Below, one piece after another: positions 8,040 to 16,598 of a DNA stretch of 64,000 nt; the stretch's first letter is position 1; each line of letters begins with the position of its first letter. Under the pieces are notes generated by a model. The model had not been told where the DNA came from, did no database searches, and was given only the letters and a program-made list of their open reading frames with translations. A program made the translations under genes and the position numbers. Source of the stretch: Amycolatopsis japonica (GTDB taxonomy: Bacteria; Actinomycetota; Actinomycetes; Mycobacteriales; Pseudonocardiaceae); NCBI RefSeq assembly GCF_000732925.1, contig NZ_CP008953.1, forward strand, positions 3,286,001 to 3,350,000. The letters are read 5' to 3'.

Positions 8040-11000
8040 GTGAAACACAGAAGACGTAGTCGAAGACTGGCCGGGGGCATCGCCGTCGTGAGCACGGCGG
8101 CCTTGGTGACACTGGGTCTCACGATCGGCTCGGGCACCAGTGCCGCGGCTCCGGGTGAGCTCACGCAGAATTACTCGTGCCCGTTCCCGTTGATCGGTGA
8201 TCAGAACGTCTCGGTCACCATCAAGACCACGCAACCTTCGACGATCGAGACCGGGAAACTGACTCCCGCCATCGAGATCACCGCCGTGTCCAACGCGGGC
8301 AAGACGGCGACGGAAGGTCTTCGTCTCGTCGGTGCCGAGTCCATCAAGGGCACCGCGAAGGCGACTTCCACCGTGACGATGCCCGGCAGCCAGGGCACGA
8401 TGACGGTGAAGGTCGATTCCGACGTGCCGAAGCAGCCCATCCCGGCGGCGGGCAACGACCTCGTCGTGAACGCCACGGGCAGCGCGCCCGCGCTGAGGTT
8501 CGATCAGCCCGGCACCGCGACGCTCGCCGTGAACAACCTGCAGCTGGTGATGACCCCGCTCAAGGCCGACGGCACCGAAACCGGTCTCGGCACCTTCACT
8601 TCGGACTGCACGCTGGCGGCGGGGGCCGAGACCGTCCTGCAGACCTACACGGTGACCGGTTCGCCGGTCACCCCGGAAGCCGTTGTCGGCTCGGGGAACC
8701 ACCCGCCGCTGAAGCAGGTCTACAGCTGCCCGTTCCCGTTGATCGGCAACCAGGACGTCACGGTCGACATCAACGCCACGCTGCCGAACTCGATCCCGGT
8801 GGGCCAGTTCACCCCCAAGATAGACATCACGGCGGTCTCCAACGCGGGCTCGACCGCGACCGAAGGGCTCCGGCTCGTCGGCGCCGAGACCATCAAGGGA
8901 TCCGCGCTGGCCACCTCGCTGGTCTCGAGCCCGCAGGGGCATCTCGCCGTCGGCGTGCCGACCGCGGTTCCGCAGCAACCCATCCCGCCCAAGGGCAACG
9001 ACCTGGTGATCAACGCGACCGGTTCCGCGCCGTCGCTGCGGTTCGACCAGCCGGGGACGGCCACGCTGTCGGTGCACGACCTGGTGCTGACCATGACGCC
9101 GCTGACCGCCTCCGGCGCGGAGACCGGCCTCGGCACGTTCGTCGCGGACTGCACCCCCGCGAGCGGCCAGGCCAACGTGCTGCACACCTTCACCGTCACC
9201 GCGGCGGCGGACACGACCGCGCCGTCGGCTCCCGGCGCAGTGACGGTCGGTGACGTCACCCAGAACAGTGTCGCGTTGTCCTGGGGCGCCGCCACCGACA
9301 ACGTCGCCGTGACCGGCTACGACGTCTACTCGGGCGCGAATCTCGTCAAGTCCGTGACCGGCACTTCGGCCACGGTCGACGGTCTCACCCCGGACACGGA
9401 GTATTCCTTCACCGTCAAGGCGAAGGACGCGGCCGGCAACGTCTCGCCCGCCACGGCGCCCGCGACCGCCCGGACCGCGAAGGCTCCGGACACGCAGGCG
9501 CCGACGACGCCCGCGAACGTGCACTCGACCGGAACCACCCAAACCAGTGTGACGCTGGCCTGGGACGCTTCGAGCGACAACGTCGGTGTCACCGGCTACG
9601 ACGTCTTGAAGGGTTCCGAGGTCGTCAAGTCGGTCACCGAACCGCAGGCCACGATCGACGGTCTGACGGCCGACACGGAGTACTCGTTCACCGTGGTGGC
9701 CAAGGACGCCGCGGGCAACCCGTCGGCGGCGAGTGCCGCTGTCACGGCGCGGACGCAGGCGGCGCCCGACACGCAGGCTCCGGGTGCGCCGGGCAACCCG
9801 CGCTCGACCGGTACCTCGGCCTCCAGCGTCGGCCTGGCGTGGGACGCGTCGAGTGACAACGTCGGCGTCACCGGTTACGACGTCTACAACGGCGCCACCC
9901 TGGTGAAGTCGGTGACCGAAACCAGCGCCACCGTCGACGGTCTCGCCGCCGACACCGAATACACCTTCACCGTGGTGGCCAAGGACGCGGCCGGGAACAA
10001 GTCGGAGCCCAGCGCGCCGGTGACCGCCCGGACCGCCACCGCTCCGGACACCGAAGCGCCCAGCGTTCCGGCTGGTCTCGCCACGACCGACGTCACCCAG
10101 TCCAGCGTCGCGCTGTCCTGGACCGCGTCGAGCGACAACGTCGGTGTGGTCGGCTATGACGTCTTCAACGGCGGCACGCTGGTGAAGTCGGTGACGGGGA
10201 CTTCGGCCACTGTGGACGGTCTCGCGCCGGACACGGAGTACTCGTTCACCGTGGTGGCGAAGGATGCCGCGGGCAACGTGTCGGCTCCCAGCGCCGCCGC
10301 CACGGCGCGGACGCAGGCCGCGCCGGACACGCAGGCTCCCGCCGCGCCGGGCAACCCGCGTTCCACCGGGACCACGCAGACCAGCGTGAACCTCGAATGG
10401 AACGCGGCGACGGACAACGTCGGCGTGACCGGCTATGACGTCTTCAACGGCGCCACGCTGGTGAAGTCGGTGGCAGGGACTTCGGCCACTGTGGACGGTC
10501 TCACGGCCGACACGGAGTACTCGTTCACCGTCGTCGCCAAGGACGCCGCGGGCAACGCGTCGACCCCCAGCGCCGCCGTCACCGTCCGGACGCAGGCCGC
10601 GCCCGACACGGTGGCTCCCGGCGTGCCGGGCAACCCGCTGTCCACCGGGACCACGCAGACCAGCGTGAGCCTCGCGTGGGACGCGGCGACGGACAACGTC
10701 GGCGTGACCGGCTACGACGTCTTGAAGGGCACCGAGGTCGTCAAGTCGGTCACGGGCACTTCGGCCACTGTGGACGGTCTCACGGCCGACACGGAGTACA
10801 CCTTCACCGTCGTCGCCAAGGACGCCGCGGGCAACAAGTCGGCCGCCAGCGCGCCGGTCACGGCGAAGACCAAGCCGAGCACGTCCCCGGTCGTCAAGTA
10901 CAGCTACGACCTGACCGGCAAGACACAGCTGAAGAAGCTCTCCGGCCCGATCGACCTGCGCGGTGGCATCAACGCCGCGATCAACCTGGCGAACGGGACC

Positions 11001-11402
11001 TTCGAGGCCGACCTGACGCTGAACCCGACGAGCGCGAATCTCACGCTCTGGGGCTTCGTCCCGGTCAACGCGAAGATCGAGTTCGCGTCGGCGGGCAAGA
11101 CCACCGGCACGCTGGCCGGCGGTGTGCTCAAGTCGACCTCGGCGGTGACGGTCAAGTTGCCGCGGATCAGCGTCTTCGGCTTCCCGGTCTCGGCGAGCGC
11201 GAAGTGCCAGACGAAGACGCCTGCTCAGATCCCGCTGCAGTCGAAGGCGGGCTTCGACCCGCTGGCCGGTGGCAAGCTCACCGGCTCCTACACCCTGCCG
11301 CCGCTGCAGGGCTGTGGGTTCCTCAACGACATCATCACCGCCGTCACCTCCGGCCCCGGCAACACGGTGGAGGTGAACCTCAAGCCGCGTCCGGTCGGCT
11401 GA
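8040..11402 (+). CDS. Large secreted protein with two N-terminal repeats and six fibronectin type III domains
   Basis: A 1120-residue exported protein, probably a cell-surface or matrix adhesin-like scaffold. The GTG at 8040 follows GGAGAGGG and gives a signal peptide (KHRRRSRR, then a hydrophobic stretch to GTSAAAP). Two homologous domains of about 183 residues follow, each opening YSCPFPLIG(D/N)Q; they resemble the actinobacterial DUF6801 type (from memory, not searched). Six fibronectin-III units come next, each with the DxxAPxxP start, ATDNVGVTGYDV and PDTEYSFTVxAKDAAGN blocks. A final beta-rich domain has few cysteines. The units start at 9210, 9489, 9768, 10047, 10326 and 10605, an exact 279-base period. 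The 3' end overlaps a convergent gene by 23 bases. Confidence 0.88.
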   Translation: MKHRRRSRRLAGGIAVVSTAALVTLGLTIGSGTSAAAPGELTQNYSCPFPLIGDQNVSVTIKTTQPSTIETGKLTPAIEITAVSNAGKTATEGLRLVGAESIKGTAKATSTVTMPGSQGTMTVKVDSDVPKQPIPAAGNDLVVNATGSAPALRFDQPGTATLAVNNLQLVMTPLKADGTETGLGTFTSDCTLAAGAETVLQTYTVTGSPVTPEAVVGSGNHPPLKQVYSCPFPLIGNQDVTVDINATLPNSIPVGQFTPKIDITAVSNAGSTATEGLRLVGAETIKGSALATSLVSSPQGHLAVGVPTAVPQQPIPPKGNDLVINATGSAPSLRFDQPGTATLSVHDLVLTMTPLTASGAETGLGTFVADCTPASGQANVLHTFTVTAAADTTAPSAPGAVTVGDVTQNSVALSWGAATDNVAVTGYDVYSGANLVKSVTGTSATVDGLTPDTEYSFTVKAKDAAGNVSPATAPATARTAKAPDTQAPTTPANVHSTGTTQTSVTLAWDASSDNVGVTGYDVLKGSEVVKSVTEPQATIDGLTADTEYSFTVVAKDAAGNPSAASAAVTARTQAAPDTQAPGAPGNPRSTGTSASSVGLAWDASSDNVGVTGYDVYNGATLVKSVTETSATVDGLAADTEYTFTVVAKDAAGNKSEPSAPVTARTATAPDTEAPSVPAGLATTDVTQSSVALSWTASSDNVGVVGYDVFNGGTLVKSVTGTSATVDGLAPDTEYSFTVVAKDAAGNVSAPSAAATARTQAAPDTQAPAAPGNPRSTGTTQTSVNLEWNAATDNVGVTGYDVFNGATLVKSVAGTSATVDGLTADTEYSFTVVAKDAAGNASTPSAAVTVRTQAAPDTVAPGVPGNPLSTGTTQTSVSLAWDAATDNVGVTGYDVLKGTEVVKSVTGTSATVDGLTADTEYTFTVVAKDAAGNKSAASAPVTAKTKPSTSPVVKYSYDLTGKTQLKKLSGPIDLRGGINAAINLANGTFEADLTLNPTSANLTLWGFVPVNAKIEFASAGKTTGTLAGGVLKSTSAVTVKLPRISVFGFPVSASAKCQTKTPAQIPLQSKAGFDPLAGGKLTGSYTLPPLQGCGFLNDIITAVTSGPGNTVEVNLKPRPVG
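9210..10883 (+). repeat. Six tandem 279-base fibronectin-III coding units
   Basis: Units begin at 9210, 9489, 9768, 10047, 10326 and 10605, each exactly 93 codons. Units 5 and 6 share long runs at the nucleotide level, for example around 10430-10560 and 10710-10840, suggesting recent duplication or gene conversion. Confidence 0.85.
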
Positions 11403-11826
11403 TCCCGCGCACTCCCTGAACCGGCCCCGTCGCATCCCGCGGCGGGGCCGGTTCGCTGCGCAGGATCCCGGCCAGCAGCAGCGCGGTCGCGATCAGAAGG
11501 ATCGGCCAGGGCGTGAACAGGAGGACCGCGGCGATCAGCAGGGTCCAGATCCCCAGCGCCCAGGCGAGGAACAGGGGAGGGGTGATGCCGCGACGCTCCA
11601 GCCAGAGCACGGTCAGGCCGACCAGGACGAGCGGCACGCCGAAACTGGCCGCGCTGAGCCAGAAGGCGCTGTTCGCGGGGCTCATGGCGGCGAGATCGTC
11701 TCGCCACAGGGCTCCGCTGAACCAGGTGCCGGCGTGGCCGGCGGCCTTCATCACCGTGAGGGCGCCCAAGGTGTGGGCCGTGCCGAACAAAGTGATGAGC
11801 CAACCCGCCCATTTGATCATGTCCAC
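11380..11826 (-). CDS. Four-helix integral membrane protein (DUF6463-like)
   Basis: A 148-residue protein with about four membrane segments: WAGWLITLFGTAHTLGALTV, SAFWLSAASFGVPLVLVGLTVLW, PLFLAWALGIWTLLIAAVLL and TPWPILLIATALLLAGIL. It resembles the small DUF6463 family, whose function is unknown. The tail after residue 125 is polar. It is divergent from a TetR regulator across an 82-base gap that holds two palindromic operators, so it is probably the repressor's target and perhaps an efflux or membrane-stress factor. Its 3' coding region contains the hairpin that may terminate the convergent fibronectin-III gene. Confidence 0.75.
   Translation of the reverse strand: MDMIKWAGWLITLFGTAHTLGALTVMKAAGHAGTWFSGALWRDDLAAMSPANSAFWLSAASFGVPLVLVGLTVLWLERRGITPPLFLAWALGIWTLLIAAVLLFTPWPILLIATALLLAGILRSEPAPPRDATGPVQGVRGISRPDAA
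11418..11454 (+). terminator. Hairpin after the fibronectin-III gene, embedded in the convergent gene
   Basis: Perfect 12-base arms GAACCGGCCCCG (11418-11429) and CGGGGCCGGTTC (11443-11454) start 16 bases after the fibronectin-III stop. The hairpin sits within the 3' coding region of the convergent membrane protein gene. There is no U tract, so the terminator call is tentative. Confidence 0.5.
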
Positions 11827-11838
11827 TCCCCAGGTTGT

Positions 11839-11858
11839 GTTATACGGTTGCGTATAAC
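11839..11858. promoter_or_regulatory. Perfect palindromic operator, distal site
   Basis: GTTATACGgttgCGTATAAC: eight-base arms, perfect, with a four-base centre. It lies just upstream of the membrane protein gene start (11826). Confidence 0.75.
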
Positions 11859-11872
11859 GTCAGGCTAGACCG

Positions 11873-11892
11873 GTTATACGGTGGCGTACAAC
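11873..11892. promoter_or_regulatory. Second palindromic operator, proximal to the TetR gene
   Basis: GTTATACGgtggCGTACAAC has one mismatch to a perfect palindrome and the same arms as the site at 11839; the centres are 34 bases apart. Two copies between divergent genes suggest autoregulation and target repression by the adjacent TetR protein. Confidence 0.72.
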
Positions 11893-11908
11893 CAGTGGAG
11901 AGGGTGAG

Positions 11909-12511
11909 GTGGGCCACGGCATGGGCGCATTGCGCACACCGCGGGAGAAGTGGGTCGAAGAAGGTCTGCGGGCACTGGCGGAAGGCGGGGTGGACGCGGT
12001 GCGCGTCGAGGCGCTCGCCAAGGCGCTCGGCGTGACCAAGGGCGGGTTCTACGGCTACTTCGCCGACCGCGCGGCGCTGCTGGAGGCGATGCTGGACGCC
12101 TGGGAGTACGAAAGCGTCGACGAGGTCCTCGCTCGTGTCGAGCAGGAGGGGTGCGACGCGCGGGACAAGGTCCGGCTGGCCGGTCGGCTCACCTTCTCCG
12201 GTGGCCGGCTGCTGCCCATCGACCTGGCCGTGCGTGACTGGGCTCGTCGTGACGAAGCCGTGGCCGAACGTCTGCGGCGCGTGGACAACCGGCGGATGCA
12301 ACTGGCCCGCGACGGGATCGCGACGTTCTGCGACGATCCCGACGAGGTCGAAGCCCGGGCGCTGCTCGCGTTCTGCGCGGCCATCGGCAACCACTTTCTC
12401 GCCGCTGACCACCCGGGACAGACCCGTGTTCAGGTCCTCGCTCGCGCCGCCGACCTGATTCTCGATGGTCCGCCCAGTGATCCCAGCCGATTCACCGGAC
12501 CACCGGCGTAA
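11909..12511 (+). CDS. TetR family transcriptional regulator
   Basis: A 200-residue regulator. The N-terminal helix-turn-helix (about residues 30-50: VEALAKALGVTKGGFYGYFADRA) is classic TetR, including the GVTKGGFYGYF recognition helix. The rest is an all-helical ligand-binding and dimer domain typical of the TetR_C group. The GTG at 11909 follows GGAGAGG; an ATG at 11921 is an alternative giving four residues fewer. It faces a small membrane protein gene across two matching palindromes, so it most likely represses both. The inducer is unknown. Confidence 0.9.
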   Translation: MGHGMGALRTPREKWVEEGLRALAEGGVDAVRVEALAKALGVTKGGFYGYFADRAALLEAMLDAWEYESVDEVLARVEQEGCDARDKVRLAGRLTFSGGRLLPIDLAVRDWARRDEAVAERLRRVDNRRMQLARDGIATFCDDPDEVEARALLAFCAAIGNHFLAADHPGQTRVQVLARAADLILDGPPSDPSRFTGPPA

Positions 12512-12617
12512 CTGGTCCGGGTTACTCCGATCGGCCCTGCCGGGCGCGGCGGTTCAGGTAATAAGTTGCCGCTAACAACAAATCCTGCCGTCGATGAAGC
12601 CTGTGGGAAGGACCCTC

Positions 12618-15041
12618 ATGAAGTCACCGAAGCGGCGTCGCGCGATGGTCGCGCTGTTGACCGTGCCGGCACTCCTGGCCGCCACGCCGGCGAGCGCCGC
12701 GCCCTTGGCGGACGCACCAGGGGCGCCGGGTACCGGGGCGGCCTGGACGACCGGGGGCAAGGAAGGTTTCGGTACCGCCGCCGGGGCCGCGTCGAAGGTG
12801 TGGTTCACCCTCGGCCAGGGCATCAACCACGAGATCTATTACCCGACCGTGGACACCGCCAACGTCCAGGACCTGCAGTACGTGGTGTCGGACGGCGCCG
12901 GGTTCACCCAGCTGGAACGCGATCACACCACCAAACAGCTCGTGCTCACCGATCCGCGTTCGCTGAGCTACCGGCAGATCAACACCGCCACCAACGGCCG
13001 GTATCGCATCACCAAGACCCACACCGCCGACCCGGCCCGGTCCACCGTGCTGATCCAGACCAGGTTCGAGGTACTCAGCGGCGGTCCGCTGCAGTTGTAC
13101 GCGCTGTACAACCCGTCCCTGAACAACAGCGGCATGGGGGACACGGGCGCCAGTTCCGGCGGGCAGCTGGTCGCTTCGGACGGGCCGGTGTCCAGCGCGT
13201 TGGCCGCCTCCACCGGTTTCGTCAAGGCGACCAGCGGCTACAGCGGGACCGCGAGCGACGGCTATGTCGACCTGAGCGGTGACCACGTTCTCGGCGCGCA
13301 ATACGACTCGGCCTCGACGCCGGGGAACCTCGTGCAGCTGGGGCAGATTCCCGTGGGGACCGACACGACCTTCACGCTCGCGGTCGGTTTCGGAAGCGAT
13401 CGGGGTGCCGCGTCGGCGAACGCGTCGGCCTCGCTCGCGGGCGGCTTCGCGGCGGCGGACACCGCGTACCGGTCCGGCTGGAACGGCTATCTCTCCTCGC
13501 TGGCCGCGGTACCCCGGTCGATCTCGGGCGCCGGGCTGACCACGCAGTACAACGTCGCGCTGATGACCCTCAAAGCCCACGAGGACAAGACCTATCCGGG
13601 AGCGAACGTCGCGTCGCTCACCAATCCGTGGGGTGAGGCGAAGGACGCGAACGGCACGGGGGATTGCGGGTACCACGCCGTCTGGTCTCGTGACCTCTAC
13701 CAGGTCTCGACCGCGCAGATCGCGGCGGGCGACTCGGCGGCGGCCAACCGGTCGGTCGACTACCTGTTCACCGTGCAGCAGCGCGCGGACGGCTCCTTCC
13801 CGCAGAACACCCGGCTCGACGGCACCAACTGCTGGACCAGCCTGCAGATGGACGAGGTCGCCTTCCCGATCGTGCTCGCGTGGCAGCTGGGCCGGTTCGA
13901 CGCGGGGATGTGGGCGAAGGTGAAGAAGTCCGCGGACTTCCTCGTCGCACGCGGCCCCTCCACGCCGCAGGAACGCTGGGAGGAGAACGGCGGCTACTCG
14001 CCGTCCACCATCGCCGCGGAGATCGCCGGCCTGATCTGCGCCGCCGACATCGCCGAACGCAACGGGGACACCACGAGCGCCGCGCGTTATCGCCAGCTCG
14101 CCGACCAGTGGCAGACGCAGGTCAGTGCATGGACGTTCACCACTTCCGGCCCGCTCGGTGACGGCCGGTACTTCCACCGGATCGACGGAAACGGCAATCC
14201 CAACGACGGCCAGAACGTCTTCCTGCAGAACGGCGGCGGGAACCACGACGAGCGCGCCATCATCGACGCGGGCTTCCTGGACCTCGTCCGCCTCGGCGTG
14301 AAACCGGCGGCCGATCCCGACGTCGCCGCTTCACTGTCCGAAGTGGACTCCACGCTGAAGGTCGACACCCCGAACGGCCCGATGTGGTACCGGTACAACC
14401 ACGACGGCTACGGCGAGACGGCGTCCGGAGGTCCCTACACCGGCGCGGGCGTCGGACGGCTGTGGCCGCTGCTCACCGGTGAACGCGGCGAATACGAACT
14501 GGCCAACGGCCGCTCGGCGACGACGCATCTGGCCACCATGGCGGCCTCGGCGAACGCCGGTTTCCTGATCCCGGAACAGGTTTGGGACCGGCCGAGCGCC
14601 GCGGGCTTCACCTTCGGCGAAGGCACCGGTGCGGCGACACCGCTGGCGTGGTCGATGGCGCAGTTCGTCCGGCTGGCGCACTCGATCGACGCCGGTGCCC
14701 CGGTCGAGACGCCGTCCGTGGTGAAGCAGCGGTACAGCGCGTCGTGCTCCGGCGTTTCGGCGCAGTTCACGGTGAACGCCACGACCTCATGGGGCCAGAA
14801 CATCTTCGTCGTCGGCGACCGTGCCGAACTCGGTGCGTGGAACCCGGCGAAGGCCGTGCCGCTTTCGTCAGCGAACTATCCTTTGTGGACGGGGAAGGTC
14901 GCGCTGCCGAAGGGGGCGGCGTTCCAGTACAAGTACATTCGCAAGGAGGGTGGCGTCGTCACCTGGGAATCTGGTGCCAATCGCGTCGGTAGCGCTTCGA
15001 GTGGCTGCACGCTGGCGCTGAACGACACCTGGCGCTCCTGA
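12618..15041 (+). CDS. Secreted glucoamylase (GH15) with C-terminal CBM20 starch-binding domain
   Basis: An 807-residue exported enzyme releasing glucose from starch or maltodextrin ends. The ATG at 12618 follows GGGAAGG and starts a signal peptide (MKSPKRRRAMVALLTVPALL to ASA-APLA); an ATG at 12594 would precede it. A beta-sandwich N-terminal domain (about residues 40-290) is followed by the (alpha/alpha)6 GH15 barrel. The likely general acid is in ERWEENGGYSPST (E455/E456) and the likely base in FLIPEQVWD (E653). Residues about 705-807 form a CBM20-like module (VGDRAELGAWNP, FQYKYIRKEG, WESGANR). It is followed by a long palindrome and a convergent phospholipase-like gene. Confidence 0.92.
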   Translation: MKSPKRRRAMVALLTVPALLAATPASAAPLADAPGAPGTGAAWTTGGKEGFGTAAGAASKVWFTLGQGINHEIYYPTVDTANVQDLQYVVSDGAGFTQLERDHTTKQLVLTDPRSLSYRQINTATNGRYRITKTHTADPARSTVLIQTRFEVLSGGPLQLYALYNPSLNNSGMGDTGASSGGQLVASDGPVSSALAASTGFVKATSGYSGTASDGYVDLSGDHVLGAQYDSASTPGNLVQLGQIPVGTDTTFTLAVGFGSDRGAASANASASLAGGFAAADTAYRSGWNGYLSSLAAVPRSISGAGLTTQYNVALMTLKAHEDKTYPGANVASLTNPWGEAKDANGTGDCGYHAVWSRDLYQVSTAQIAAGDSAAANRSVDYLFTVQQRADGSFPQNTRLDGTNCWTSLQMDEVAFPIVLAWQLGRFDAGMWAKVKKSADFLVARGPSTPQERWEENGGYSPSTIAAEIAGLICAADIAERNGDTTSAARYRQLADQWQTQVSAWTFTTSGPLGDGRYFHRIDGNGNPNDGQNVFLQNGGGNHDERAIIDAGFLDLVRLGVKPAADPDVAASLSEVDSTLKVDTPNGPMWYRYNHDGYGETASGGPYTGAGVGRLWPLLTGERGEYELANGRSATTHLATMAASANAGFLIPEQVWDRPSAAGFTFGEGTGAATPLAWSMAQFVRLAHSIDAGAPVETPSVVKQRYSASCSGVSAQFTVNATTSWGQNIFVVGDRAELGAWNPAKAVPLSSANYPLWTGKVALPKGAAFQYKYIRKEGGVVTWESGANRVGSASSGCTLALNDTWRS

Positions 15042-15053
15042 CGTCGCGTTGCC

Positions 15054-15112
15054 AAGTACATGAAGGCCCCCTTCACCGCGTCTAGCGCAAGGAAGGGGGC
15101 CTTCATGTACTT
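15054..15112. repeat. 21-base-arm palindrome between convergent genes, second copy of the 543 element
   Basis: Arms 15054-15074 (AAGTACATGAAGGCCCCCTT plus C) and 15092-15112 are perfect reverse complements around a 17-base loop. The arms are nearly identical to those at 543-601. It is placed between the glucoamylase and phospholipase-like genes, which converge here, fitting a bidirectional terminator. Confidence 0.75.
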
Positions 15113-15142
15113 CAGCGAGCAAGAGCGGCGCCAGCGCGGTCG

Positions 15143-16372
15143 TCACCCCTCGGTCGGGGCGGGATCGTTGGGCGGCACCATCTTCACGCAGTCCCCTGAC
15201 GACTTGATCTCCTGGTCGGTGGCGTCGGCCACCTGCTCGAAGTTCGTCACGAAGCTCTGGTAGATCGCCTTGTTGTTCAACACCCGGACGACGTTCTCGT
15301 CGTTCTCGTGCAACGACGGGTTGTTGAAGTTCTGGCTTCCGGTGAAGACGACCTTGGTGCCCGGCTTCAGGTAGTCGCCCTCGATCATCATGTTCTTCTC
15401 GTGGATACCGGCCTCGTTCCCGGCTTTGAACCCGCGAAGGCGCACTCGATCCGGCTTCCCCTTCATCAGCGCCTCGCACGAGCCCTCGGTCATCCGCAAG
15501 GCGACGATGTCCACCGAGCAACCCTGGGCGGCCAGGATGCGCAGCCGTTCGATGATCTTCATCCGGGTGAGTGACCAGACCCCGATGCGGATCTTGCTCT
15601 TCTCCTTCGAGCAGCCGACCTCCTTCAAGGAGTTCTCGACGGTGTCGTTGCCCGCGTCCTTGAGCCTCGGATAGAAGTAGCTCTTGGTGTCACCGGTGAC
15701 GACGGGCGGGTTGGCTTCGTAGTAGTCGGGGTTCGCCGTGGCCCCGTCCGCGACCCTGCGCAAGTCGGCGAAATAGTCGTTGTACCTGGCGAACAGACCG
15801 GCGTTGCCGACGTCGGTGTAGTAGCTGTTCCAGCCGCCCTTGCCGCCCGTCGTGTTCTCGCTGAAGTTGGCCGAGCCGGTCGCGACCACCGCGGCCGCGT
15901 CCAGCGTCCGGTCGAACAGGAAGAACTTGTTGTGCATCGCGTTGCCGCCGTTGCAGCCTCGGCCGCTCTTGCAGTGCTTCGCCCACGAGTTCTTGTCGCC
16001 GGTCTTTTCGAGCCGGTTCTTCATCTCCTTGTAGTTCGGATGGTCCGTCGCCTTCCCGTTGACCAGGACCTGGACGTGCACCCCGCGTTCCGCGGCGTCC
16101 CCGAGCGCGTCCGTGATCGGCGCGTCCCGCAGAAGGTATTGCGCGGTCCTGATCGTCGAGTTCTCCGGCGCGCCCCGGATCAGCTTTTCGAGGTGTTCGA
16201 CGATCTGGTCGCCGCCCGGGGTGTTGAAGGTCGCCCGGGTGGTGAGCTTCGACGGCGCGGACGCGGCGGCGGCCGGAACTCCGGTCGCCACCGCCATCAG
16301 CAGCGCGCCCGCCAGTGCGCCCAGCCGCAGTCGCGACTTCCCTCCGGACGCCGTCGTCCTGTGCGGTTCCAT
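15143..16372 (-). CDS. Secreted phospholipase D-like protein
   Basis: A 409-residue exported protein of the phospholipase D superfamily, which hydrolyses phosphodiester bonds in lipids or nucleic acid. Two HxK motifs are visible, AMHNKFFLFD and GIHEKNMMIEGD. Each is followed by a Ser/Asn segment (GSANFSENT and GSQNFNNPSL) that completes the active site shared by the two halves. The ATG at 16372 follows GGAGGAATCGG and gives a signal peptide (SRLRLGALAGALLMAVATGVPAAAAS). Cysteine pairs (CKSGRGC and others) fit an extracytoplasmic protein. It converges with the glucoamylase and is divergent from the HTH-membrane protein. Substrate unknown. Confidence 0.88.
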   Translation of the reverse strand: MEPHRTTASGGKSRLRLGALAGALLMAVATGVPAAAASAPSKLTTRATFNTPGGDQIVEHLEKLIRGAPENSTIRTAQYLLRDAPITDALGDAAERGVHVQVLVNGKATDHPNYKEMKNRLEKTGDKNSWAKHCKSGRGCNGGNAMHNKFFLFDRTLDAAAVVATGSANFSENTTGGKGGWNSYYTDVGNAGLFARYNDYFADLRRVADGATANPDYYEANPPVVTGDTKSYFYPRLKDAGNDTVENSLKEVGCSKEKSKIRIGVWSLTRMKIIERLRILAAQGCSVDIVALRMTEGSCEALMKGKPDRVRLRGFKAGNEAGIHEKNMMIEGDYLKPGTKVVFTGSQNFNNPSLHENDENVVRVLNNKAIYQSFVTNFEQVADATDQEIKSSGDCVKMVPPNDPAPTEG

Positions 16373-16598
16373 TTCCGATTCCTCCCCATGGCCGGATCTG
16401 CTGCCGGGTCCACGCTCTCCGCCGCGGCGCATCGTGGCAAGCGAAACCGTGCGGAATGGGAGGCTGGGATGGAACCTGGCCGCTGACCTGCGGCGACGCC
16501 GGGGCGGGAGACGTGATCTTCCGAATTCGCGCGGCGAAAGGCCGGCGATGGGACACTGAGAACCGGTCTGGCACGTGGAGCGGAGGGGGCTCAGCGGG

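Noticed and set aside
8019..11435. A 1138-codon - strand frame opposite the fibronectin-III gene
   Set aside because: Repetitive shadow of the 279-base units; low-complexity Arg/Gly/Val composition and no recognised domain.
15060..15263. Small ORFs beginning MKAPF over the palindromes (also near 552, 15106, 36973, 37019)
   Set aside because: They arise from the arms of the repeat elements, on both strands, lack ribosome sites and continue into unrelated sequence.
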